Shown here piece by piece: positions 56,801 through 64,000 of a DNA stretch of 64,000 nt (its first letter is position 1; each line of letters starts with the position of its first letter). The stretch is from Malurus cyaneus samueli (taxonomy: Eukaryota; Chordata; Aves; Passeriformes; Maluridae). The stretch is taken from NCBI GenBank assembly GCA_009741485.1, contig CM019230.1:11938446-12002445 (forward strand). Reading direction: 5' to 3'. Position numbers and translations under genes: made by a program. The notes beneath the pieces were generated by a model. It saw only the letters and a list, made by a program, of their open reading frames with translations, was not told the DNA's origin and ran no database searches.

Positions 56801-58793
56801 CTTTCCTATCTTTAAAAGATTCAGATTCCACTTAATATTGGAACATGTAATTAATAGGACAAGACATATAATTTATCCAATCCTCCCAGCTTACCCCTGA
56901 GGTACGTGACTTGGAACATCACCTAGGCAGAGAGGGACCAAGGAGAGGAGAAGGCTGCTTTCATCTCCAAACACCACTTATGCTGAAGGGCAGAAAAGAT
57001 GATTGTACTCCAACAATGAAACCTTTCCCAGACAGAGCATGCAAGGAGCCCTGGGAGCCCTGCCTGGCTGCAGGACGATGAGATTTTTGGACAAGATGAA
57101 GAGTGCAGCCAAGCTTGCATCTGGGTGCTGATTAAGGTAAGGTTTTTTCTTGTTTATTTATATTTATATCCTGGGATGTGACCAGAGCTGAAGGGAGGTG
57201 AGAGGCTTGCACAGCTCTGAACATGCTGCTCATCAGCACCTGGCTAGACACTGTTTTGTCCACAGGCCTGTCCTCACACCTGCTGACAGCCTTGCCACCA
57301 GCATCTCAGCAAAGCCAGCTGAGGCTCCACACGTGGTAGGAGCTTGTACTCTGTGAACATGGACAATGCCTAGTGGCCCAAAACAGCTCTGTGTTCAAAA
57401 ACATGAGAAAAGCAGAGTATGGGAAAAGGAAGGATTATTATGCTTATTTTAGAGAATGAGATTTAAAGCCAGAGGAGTGATCTGGCAAAATTACAGAGGC
57501 AGACTCTCTAGAAGCAGGAATTGAACATTCAGACACAGTTTAGGGCTTTAACATTGACTTTCTCTCTCTAAAAGTTGCCAAGTAAAACCCCACAAGACTG
57601 CACAGGCTGCTTCCCTGATAATCCCCAAAGACCATCTGCAGGCCTTAGGTCTGTATTTTCCTTCTTCCCTTGAGCAGAGGTACAGGATTTGTGCAGAAGT
57701 AGTGGAAAACTGGCAAGAGTTCCACCTCTGTCTCCCTATACTGGGGCAGTTTCAATGGAGCAATTACAGGAGCAGGGACAATCCAAGCCTGCACAAGAGC
57801 TACAAGGAGGTAGGAGAAGCAGCAGTCAGGTTTCAACATCCATCTTCTCCAGAACTCCTGTTCTTGCAAAGGGACCAAATGGTTGCTCAGCAGTGCTCTA
57901 GGGCTCCTCTCCTGCCTGTACTGAACAGACTCAGCTCAGGGAAGTTCCTCTCACAGAGAGCCATGGATGCAAAATGTACATATATTCAAGGGGAAACTGA
58001 ACACTTTCATGGAAATACTTTCAGCCAGTACGAGTCACTAAGCACACAGACAGTACATGTTGATCAGAAGATGTTCAGTTGGCTGTGACTGGAGGCTGAG
58101 GTGAAGCATCACACTTGTTTCTGCAAGAAAACCCCATGGGCCACTGCCAAAGAAGGACAGCCAGCTAAGAGTTTGGTCAGAGCCAGCACACCTGCCCTTG
58201 TTTTCTTACGTGTCTGCAGGTACAAACAGGACTTCAAGCCAGATGTGTGTTCATTGAGAGCCTGACACAGCCTGAATATGTGCACACACACATCCTTCAG
58301 GGAATGGTGGGCTCTGAGTACACCACAGCTACCACCATCCTTCTTGGGGTACTGGCCCTCCCCACAGTGACATCTCACAGCCAGCAACACAACCTACAGC
58401 TGGGGGAGCCATGGACACAGAGCTCACCAGGAGAGAAGTAAAGTAGGGAAGGAGACTGGAATATGCAAAACCACATTAACACATGGGAACAGCATGTGTG
58501 TGCTCTGCAGCACCTGGTCTCCTGGCTCAATACCCTTGAGTAAAAGTGCAGAACCAAGAAACCCAACAAAAATCAATTTCTCCTCCTTAGCATAAGCTTG
58601 AAACTACAAAGGGAAAAAAAAAAAAGGTAAACCCCAAACTCTGGTACAAATGAAGCAAGTTTGGGGTGCCCACCTCTCTGAAGAGCGCGCCATAAAACTG
58701 AACAATATACGGGCAGTCACTGCTTCTCATCACTACATCAAGGTCCATCAGAAGCTGCTTCTGTTCCTTTTCATCCACTGTCGACCGAATTCT
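32713..58793 (-). CDS. MAP2K4: Dual-specificity MAP kinase kinase 4 (MKK4), spliced, 5' exons outside the window
   Basis: Eight exons on the minus strand with clean phases encode 268 residues that correspond without gap to human MKK4 residues 132-399. MKK4 phosphorylates the TxY loop of JNK and p38 after activation by MAP3Ks. Visible elements: the [10 protein letters not shown] segment just after the catalytic lysine (K131, on the missing previous exon), the catalytic loop HRDIKPSN split between two exons, the DFG magnesium motif (247-249), activation-loop Ser257 and Thr261 in SIAKT, PE of the APE motif, and the C-terminal MAP3K docking region ending [10 protein letters not shown]. Differences from the recalled human protein are few (DRNGN for [14 protein letters not shown] for RAVEVACYV). 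The gene converges with MYOCD. Introns add up to about 25 kb in the window. Confidence 0.98.
32827..33804 (-). other. MAP2K4: MAP2K4 intron before the last exon
   Basis: A 1.0 kb intron, no repeats or RNA genes recognised. Confidence 0.9.
33805..33850 (-). CDS. MAP2K4: MAP2K4 exon: residues 347-362
   Basis: This 46-nt exon has acceptor ttcag and donor gtgagt. Its first base completes Cys, then it encodes [20 protein letters not shown] is the conserved subdomain XI arginine region. It is too short to be found as an ORF by itself. Confidence 0.96.
33851..35169 (-). other. MAP2K4: MAP2K4 intron (between residues 347 codon halves)
   Basis: A 1.3 kb intron containing a short CR1 3' end at 34368-34535; otherwise unique. 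Confidence 0.9.
34368..34535 (+). mobile_element. CR1 LINE 3'-end fragment
   Basis: ctggaagtgcccaaggtcag, then gggagcagcctgggatagtg, ctgcccatggcagggggtgg and tctttaaggtcccttccaag: the terminal ~165 bp of an avian CR1 in plus orientation, antisense to MAP2K4. Confidence 0.92.
35170..35318 (-). CDS. MAP2K4: MAP2K4 exon: C-lobe, residues 298-347
   Basis: This 149-nt exon has acceptor cctgcag and donor gtaagt. It encodes [20 protein letters not shown], then [16 protein letters not shown] and [11 protein letters not shown], and leaves with TG of a cysteine codon. It corresponds to helices G-H of the C-lobe. Confidence 0.97.
35319..36230 (-). other. MAP2K4: MAP2K4 intron upstream of the residue 298-347 exon
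   Basis: A 0.9 kb intron with a ~85 bp CR1 terminal fragment at 35645-35730. Confidence 0.9.
35645..35730 (-). mobile_element. Short CR1 3'-end fragment
   Basis: gttagaaaggacccataagg followed by atccctgaatccaactccct and gctcctcacagga is the reverse complement of a CR1 terminus. Confidence 0.8.
36231..36308 (-). CDS. MAP2K4: MAP2K4 exon: P+1 loop and alphaF helix, residues 272-297
   Basis: This 78-nt exon (26 codons, phase 0) has acceptor atttcag and donor gtaagt. It encodes [18 protein letters not shown] and then [10 protein letters not shown] completes the APE motif begun by the previous exon's final alanine. The upstream intron is the longest between known exons here (12.2 kb). Confidence 0.97.
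38455..38925 (+). mobile_element. CR1 LINE with an internal poly(A) expansion
   Basis: ggagcgagtccagagaaggg, then gagagctggggctgctcagc, ccagggcctggagtgacagg and gccccatccctggaagcgtc are canonical CR1. At 38617-38651 the element's short A-rich spot (normally about caagaaag) has become an A25 run flanked by AG-interrupted A runs. CR1 sequence continues on both sides, so this is not an RT-made poly(A) tail. Confidence 0.92.
40585..41115 (-). mobile_element. CR1 LINE, antisense
   Basis: Plus strand reads gatggtttaggttggaagag, then ccaacaccctgccatggata, ggttgctccaaatcctgtcc and gaattttttcctaataccca, later gctgagcagcctcaactttc: the reverse complement of a CR1 3' half. The right border is approximate. 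Confidence 0.93.
48486..48613 (-). CDS. MAP2K4: MAP2K4 exon: catalytic loop, DFG and activation loop, residues 229-271
   Basis: This 128-nt exon has acceptor cctgcag and donor gtgag. It encodes (D)[20 protein letters not shown] and then [16 protein letters not shown], ending PYMA. It supplies the catalytic Asp229, DFG at 247-249 and the two activating phosphosites Ser257 and Thr261. Every residue count matches human numbering. Confidence 0.98.
48614..49023 (-). other. MAP2K4: MAP2K4 intron splitting the HRD motif
   Basis: A 410-bp intron between His-Arg and Asp of the catalytic loop. No other features. Confidence 0.92.
49024..49075 (-). CDS. MAP2K4: MAP2K4 exon: alphaE helix and HR of the catalytic loop, residues 212-228
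   Basis: This 52-nt exon encodes [17 protein letters not shown] plus the first base of the aspartate codon. Acceptor ctcctag, donor gtgagt. The catalytic HRD triplet is therefore split by an intron. Confidence 0.97.
49076..50338 (-). other. MAP2K4: MAP2K4 intron, 1.3 kb
   Basis: No repeats or exons recognised. Confidence 0.9.
50339..50458 (-). CDS. MAP2K4: MAP2K4 exon: hinge region, residues 172-211
   Basis: This 120-nt exon (40 codons, phase 0) has acceptor ctttctag and donor gtgagt. It encodes [20 protein letters not shown] and then [14 protein letters not shown]. It contains the hinge (MELM) that lines the ATP pocket and the alphaD-alphaE helices. Confidence 0.97.
53890..54965 (+). mobile_element. 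CR1 LINE interrupted by a large TTTC tract
   Basis: The left part (53890-54133) reads gaggccacacctggggccag, then ccagtgctgggttccccagt and ccagcctggagaagggga, ending gatggagcc. The right part (54712-54965) resumes with cagtagtcccaagcaaaatg, then ggaggttcctctgaacatga, tgtggagactccatccccgg and agatattcaaaagc. The two halves are consecutive in CR1, so the pyrimidine tract between them replaces only the few bases of the element's own CTCTTTTC-like spot. Confidence 0.88.
54136..54714. repeat. ~580 bp (TTTC)n / (TTCC)n polypyrimidine tract inside a CR1
   Basis: The plus strand is T/C only apart from isolated A at 54352, 54510 and 54695. TTTC dominates, with TTCC- and T-rich variants towards the right. 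In MAP2K4 pre-mRNA it reads GAAA/GGAA purine repeats. F/S/L-rich plus-strand and K/E/R/G-rich minus-strand ORFs are artefacts. Confidence 0.96.
55455..55765 (+). mobile_element. CR1 LINE fragment (RT-end region)
   Basis: cacaaagttcaacaagtgta, then agatcctgcacatggctcag, gattgagagcagccctgagg, agaagggctgtgagatagtgg in two pieces, and cagcccaaaaggccaacca correspond to the CR1 region that lies upstream of the 53890 fragment in a full element. Because the order is reversed on the chromosome, this is a separate insertion. Confidence 0.88.
58674..58793 (-). CDS. MAP2K4: MAP2K4 exon: kinase N-lobe, residues 132-171
   Basis: This 120-nt exon (40 codons, phase 0) has acceptor ctttcag and donor gtgggc. 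It encodes [20 protein letters not shown], then [14 protein letters not shown]. This is the alphaC helix and beta-4 region immediately after the ATP-anchoring lysine. The exon with the P-loop (GRGAYGSV) and that lysine is not found up to 64000. Confidence 0.97.
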
Positions 58794-61700
58794 CTGAAAG
58801 AGGAAGAGTGGCAGAGACTTTATCACTTATGTGCCATTACTGTATCCTCAGCCCTGCTGATGGAGACACGGGACAGGGACCCAAACCCAAGCAGAGCAGG
58901 CAATCCCCCAAGCATGCTCAAAAACACTGTAGAGAATCAAGCAGTGTTCTCAAATAAGAAATATAAAATGAATATTTCTAAAGCTGTTTTATCAACTATA
59001 AAACCCTCAGTCCCTGTGTAAGTATTAACATTTGCAGATTAAATGCCATAAAGAAATTAAGGAGCTGAAATTTCACTGAAAACTACAGCAAAACACCACA
59101 TTCAGGCTTTCATTTCAAAACAAATTCCCACACAGTTCTTAGCCATGTTGGACAAGGTTTGAAGGCTGGTTTGAAATTTAACCAAGGAACATTATGTTTA
59201 AAATTTCTAAGCACAGAAGCCAAAAAGGCTCCTTCCACAGCCTCCACCATGACTGGGGAAAAGGGACTGTCACATAATCCAGGGAACACATTTCTCTGGT
59301 AATGCTAATGATGGGCACCAGTCCTGTGAGCTCTCTCATAAAACTAACAATCCTTCACCTAGATTGGGCCTAGGGAACATCAACAACAAGCATAAAAGAT
59401 AGTTTACATATATATGCACCCCATGTGTATATAGAGCTATATATGCATGTATAAACAGACTATACTTTATATACACATTACATATTATGAAAAGTCTCAT
59501 TTGGGCTTGAAAGAACAATGCACATTTAAAATCAGAAAACTGTACATTTTCAAACATGAAACTGGTTAAATGAAGGATGGAAATGACCATCCACAGTTTT
59601 TCATGTGATTTTACAGCTATATTTAACATCTTGCACTAATTAATACATTCCCTGAATCATAAGTGAGGAAATCGTGATCCTGAAGCTGTGACTCATGTTG
59701 AAAAACCATTAAAAATGGCAAGAAAAAATATTTGGCAAGAAGTCCAAAGCAATAAAGGTAGCCAGGACCCTCCTCAAGAACAAAAACCACATTGCTGTTC
59801 AAGAAAAATAAACTACTCAAGCTTGGGGAAATAATCTGCAAGATACCAGCATCCATTTCACCAATACTACGGCCCCATGGGCAACAGCTGGTGGCATCAG
59901 GACCACACACATCAGCCAGCATGGGCCAGGTGTATGAAAGTACTTTCAAGGTTGGCCATTCATATAGCACCACATGTGAAACAGTGCACAATTATATACT
60001 TCAGGACTTACTTTGTGATGACCCACACAAAACAAGGACAGTATCAACACTATAATTTTCCTTACCTGTGGTGTATCCTGGTATTTTGGTATTTAACCAC
60101 TCATTCCTAATGTTCTAGTACCTCTGGTTTGGCCTAGGCCAGTAAATGCTACATTTATATTGCCCTTTTCCCACCCTGTGAATTCTGGAGTTCTTGGGGA
60201 CCTGTCAGGAGATTTGTCCAGCATACACAGTACGTAATATCCATGATGTGCCGAGCAGGTGGGGTTCTGTGTCACCAACAGAGCAAGAAGCAGCTCAGCG
60301 GGCCAAGAACAGAACTAGAACACTTCACCTCCAGGTCACTGGTTCAGGTCTGTTTCACACAAGTTCAGACAGTCACTATTTCCTACTCTTGTGCCCCTAC
60401 CACACAAAGCTCTGCAATCCCCCCCAAAGGCCAAGCAGAGCCAATGTCTCTCTCCAGCTCCATAGTGAGACTTACAACCAATAGTTCAGTCTCTGACTGA
60501 GATATGACCCACACCAAAAAGGTCACCCCTTGGGAGAGGAACCAGAAGGAGCTTTTCTCCATATTGTAACTTGTATCCCCCTTCTGTACCTACTCCATGT
60601 CTGTCTCCAAAAGGCCTCTTTCCTGGTCATCTGAGAGTTGTCCCAGCCCTGCTCCACATTCCCCTTGGACCTGCACAATCCTGTCACAGCCAACCCCACA
60701 GCATCCTTCTCGAAGTCCACAACTTCCCCTGAAGGCATCTCCTCCCACCTCTGACATTCCTCCTCTGCTGCTCCTTCTCCAACTCCAGACCCATGTGAAA
60801 TACATGCTGTATGGTGGAGATGACTTTAATGGCACTCCAGAAAAACTGTGAACCCAAACACTGCTCAAACACAAGCTCCCTAGCAAGAAAGGGCAGGCAG
60901 AGGACCCAGAATACAGACAGTGGGTCCGTTACAAGGCAGAGGTCCAGGTGGACACAGAAGCCAAAGGACACCCTGAGAGACAAGCTGGATGCTCCAACAA
61001 ATATTGCTTCAGGGAGTGAAGGGAATGATGTGATACAAGACTGGGAGGTCTCACACAACAGGGCTGGAGACTGGCAGAGTCAAGAGAAGCGGAAAGCTCT
61101 GAGGAGCAGCATGCAGTACAGCACAGATAGGGTCAACCCAGGCGGGAAGAGATGGCTCTGCTCAGCAGGAGTGTGCCAGGGAGCCTGCTACAGCCCAGCC
61201 CTCCCAGCTCACCAGCAGAACAGGGAAGGTGAGTAAAGTCAACAGCAGTCACAGCTCAAACAGCATGTGAGCCATGGTACAAGCTGCTACCTCACTCCAA
61301 GGCACAGTGCAAAGCACTGCAGCAGCTCCCACAGACACACTGCCCCAAGAACACGAGACATGGCAGGGGAGAAAGACAAAGGTGAGGCAGCTGCTTGAAG
61401 GCAGCATTTCAGACAGGGAAGGACAGGGTCTGACTTCACTTCAGGCCCTACAGCTCTCAGCCCGGCCACTCTCCTGCAGGCAGTCACTGACAGGAGACCC
61501 CATGGCCAAACAAGCCATGGATGGAAAAAGAGCAATTTGTAGTAGAAGATTACAGAGCATCCTTGTTTGCCCCAAATTTAAACTGTATCAAATCCCCTAG
61601 GAGAAAATTCTTCAGCCCTTTTAATTCAAACACAGGTTAGGACAAAGCCTTCCAACACCAGGAAGGGCTCTGAAGCCATGCTCTGAACAGCACCAACAGC

Positions 61701-64000
61701 AGAAGGACAGACTGTGCTGTGGATTGTGTCACTCTGAAACCTAAAACAAGGCACATTTCAGAAACTGGACCAAAAACGGAAGAGACATCATCCAGCCCAA
61801 TACACACACAGAAAAATTCAGGTGCAATGTGACATAACTGGTTGGGAAAAGAAAAAAAAAAGGAGGGAAAAAAAAAAAAACCCTAGCTGTAAACACCAAA
61901 CTGAAACTCAACTCCTTGAGCTGTGAGACAACCCAGCACTGTTCTGAGCATGGGGCTCAACTGTGACCTCAGCAGAAAGCTCAGCACAGCAGCGCCAGGC
62001 AGTGGGATTAGAGCAGTGGTGCTCCCATGGGATAGCAAGGACACCAAACCAGGAGGAAAAAAATGGTTTCCCCAGTCACTGCTGAGGACAGGAATATCTA
62101 TCTCCCCATCTGAAACATATTTACTGCCGACTGAAGTAGATCACAACTAGTTTCCCACCTCCTATGATGAGGTTCTAACTCTGGCTATTTCTTTTCAGCC
62201 TTATTCATCCACTCCCCCTCAGCTACCCCACCAGCAGGGCTGGCAGCACTGGTTTCCCCAATACCCAGCCAGCAGACCCAAACAGATGACTGGAACAGAA
62301 GATTCTGAAGGTGTCGATCTGGGAGAAGGAACCCAGTTGTGTGGTCTGGCAATAAAACCCCAAGACTTCTCTTCAGAAGTCATATGGGATGTGGGAAGGA
62401 CAGAGAAATTTGCCCCTGGATGGAGCTAAATACTCCAATGTGTCATTCTGATGGGCCTTATGGGCTATCAAGCATCCAGGCAAGGATGGAGGGAACATGG
62501 ATATACAAATGTTACATTTCTGCTTTCAGGGGTATTTGATACTTTGGCAAGCTCCTTCAGCTGTGAGACTGCCATCAAGAAACCTGAGAAAGTCAGACAG
62601 GAACTTCTGGTTTAAAACTGTGGATGAGCGAACAAGAGGAACCCTGACCAGAGACAAAATGATGTACAAGGGACACTGTGTTCTGAACAAGAAACAGCTT
62701 CACAGCTTACTGGCCTCTCCATGGGTTTGACACCTGCAATTATCCAACTGATCTTGCAAATGCTTCTGATTTTCTGAGGACAAGTTTAGAGCGGAAGTAG
62801 AGCACATCAAAAATATCGTTAAACAAAAGAGAAAACAGGAAATGAGCACCAATGGCTAAGGACACTGGCTGGAACTGGAAGCTGGACTAGGCAATATTGC
62901 AGAGTGGGACTAAACCAGCCAGGCTGAGGATACTGGAAGACATAAAAAAATCTGACATACAACCAAAAATCACTTTCTTTTGGGGTAGGAAAAAACGGAG
63001 CACTGTGGACAAAACCACCCTTTCCCCCAGCTGGGTTACTCCCCCAGCTGTAACCATTTCTGCCAAAAAAATAATTCAATTAAAAAGAAGCACAAGATGT
63101 TTCCATGGGGCCATGATAAGAAGCTTGAAGGTCAACCAAAGTACAAACTGCTCCACCCGGTCTCTTGGTGATGTATTTCTCAGCCAGCTGAACTGGTTGA
63201 AATGAAAATGGCAGAAGCTGCTGATAGTGAACCCCAGATGTCCGAGGTGTTCCCTGCTGCAGGGCAGAAGAGGTGAAGAGCAGGAGGTGAATATCTCCTG
63301 CCTGAGCCTGAGGCTCAGACATCACTGCCAAGAACATCAGTGGAGATCAGCACATCACTGCTGTGCTTAGGCTCCTGACCTACACAGGAGCCACCCAACA
63401 CATCAAAGGTTGGCTATCTTAAATATTTGCTTATTTGTATTATGAACTCTTCAAACAAGCAGCTTTCCCACACTTCCAGAGGCATTATGAAGTACCCTGT
63501 CTAGTAAAACCCACACCATGTACAACATCTCAGTGCAAAGCACTGCTCTAATTGGAAGAATGCTCCCCAGCTTTCATTCAGTTTGGGCTATTTTTTGTTT
63601 ATTCATGTATTTTTATATTCATATTCCAGGGATTTTTTTAAAGTATCCTTTTTGTGTGAACTATTACCAGGGCCAGAAGGAAACCTCAGGACAGAAATTA
63701 CACCCCCAAGCAGCTGGGTAAGGTTCCCAAGAAAACATTTCATCCAAATAAATGTAGTTTCTCCAATGTGCCTCCAATTTGTGGTACCCTCATGGAACAA
63801 GAGCCACAGTCCCTGGAGCAGCTGGGAGAACCCCATGTAGTGATGCTGGAGGGCAAATACAAAAAGGGCTGAATGATTGCACATACTGTGGAGCCTCTCA
63901 GACAAAGCCAGGAGCAACAGCACTGGAGCAGATTCTGAGGAGGAACCAGGGCTCTCTGCAGAGTAGAGAAGCCCAGGACAACTTACGTTCTGCTGCAGAC
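58794..64000 (-). other. MAP2K4: MAP2K4 intron (5' end outside the window)
   Basis: At least 5.2 kb. I looked for the exon with the glycine loop and catalytic lysine and did not find it. There is an AT-rich TATA-type stretch at 59408-59490 and A-rich runs at 61848-61880. No repeats of the CR1 type are evident and no RNA gene is supported. Confidence 0.8.
59408..59490. repeat. TA/TATG-rich low-complexity stretch
   Basis: tacatatatatgcaccccat, then gtgtatatagagctatatat and gcatgtataaacag: imperfect alternating purine-pyrimidine sequence. Confidence 0.6.

Larger units (their letters stand above)
50459..58673 (-). other. MAP2K4: MAP2K4 intron, 8.2 kb
   Basis: Contains a CR1 split by a ~580 bp TTTC tract (53890-54965), a second CR1 (55455-55765) and a short poly(A) (58612-58625). 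The rest is unique. Confidence 0.9.

Noticed and set aside
63980..64000. Minus-strand gtaagt donor-like site at the right edge, possibly the previous MAP2K4 exon
   Set aside because: The bases before it (gtctgcagcagaac) do not encode the expected ...MAVK end of the glycine-loop exon in any frame.
58794..64000. A microRNA hairpin in the MAP2K4 intron (MIR744 lies in a human MAP2K4 intron)
   Set aside because: No hairpin that I could recognise as miR-744-like; a folding scan would be needed to exclude others.

Overview
This is an ordinary vertebrate nuclear window, almost certainly from a bird. The evidence is short GC-rich introns, repeat content made up almost entirely of CR1 LINE fragments (several with the avian CR1 3' end and one with an ATTCTGTG-type tail), and two spliced genes that are clearly orthologues of vertebrate MYOCD and MAP2K4. 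From memory these genes are neighbours on chicken chromosome 18 and human 17p12. The bird order cannot be decided from the sequence. I see no prokaryotic, viral or CRISPR-like content.

Layout. Positions 1-22464 (+ strand) hold eleven coding exons of myocardin (MYOCD), from just upstream of RPEL motif 2 to the stop codon. The first exons (N-terminus and RPEL1) lie upstream of the window. Its 3'UTR runs to about 24945 and contains a ~585 bp CT tract. Positions ~24950-29900 are intergenic with one CR1. Positions ~29900-58793 (- strand) hold the last eight coding exons and a ~2.8 kb 3'UTR of MAP2K4 (MKK4). They encode human-equivalent residues 132-399, so only the N-lobe start (P-loop, catalytic lysine) is missing beyond 64000. 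The two genes converge tail to tail about 5 kb apart.

Function. Myocardin is the SRF coactivator of the smooth- and cardiac-muscle programme. MKK4 is the dual-specificity kinase that activates JNK and p38. No direct co-regulation is visible in the sequence.

Most notable points: (1) this myocardin has an MRTF-like RPEL2 core, whereas mammalian myocardin, as I recall it, is degenerate there; (2) one GC-rich MYOCD exon carries an apparent one-base insertion that breaks the frame, with a stop in the next exon, and is probably a sequence error; (3) three miR-145-5p seed matches lie in the MYOCD 3'UTR; (4) the intron after the SAP/leucine-zipper exon stays open for 181 codons through a minisatellite; (5) two MAP2K4-intron CR1 copies appear to have grown microsatellites from inside their own sequence, one of ~580 bp. 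Most long ORFs in the window are low-complexity artefacts of tandem repeats.
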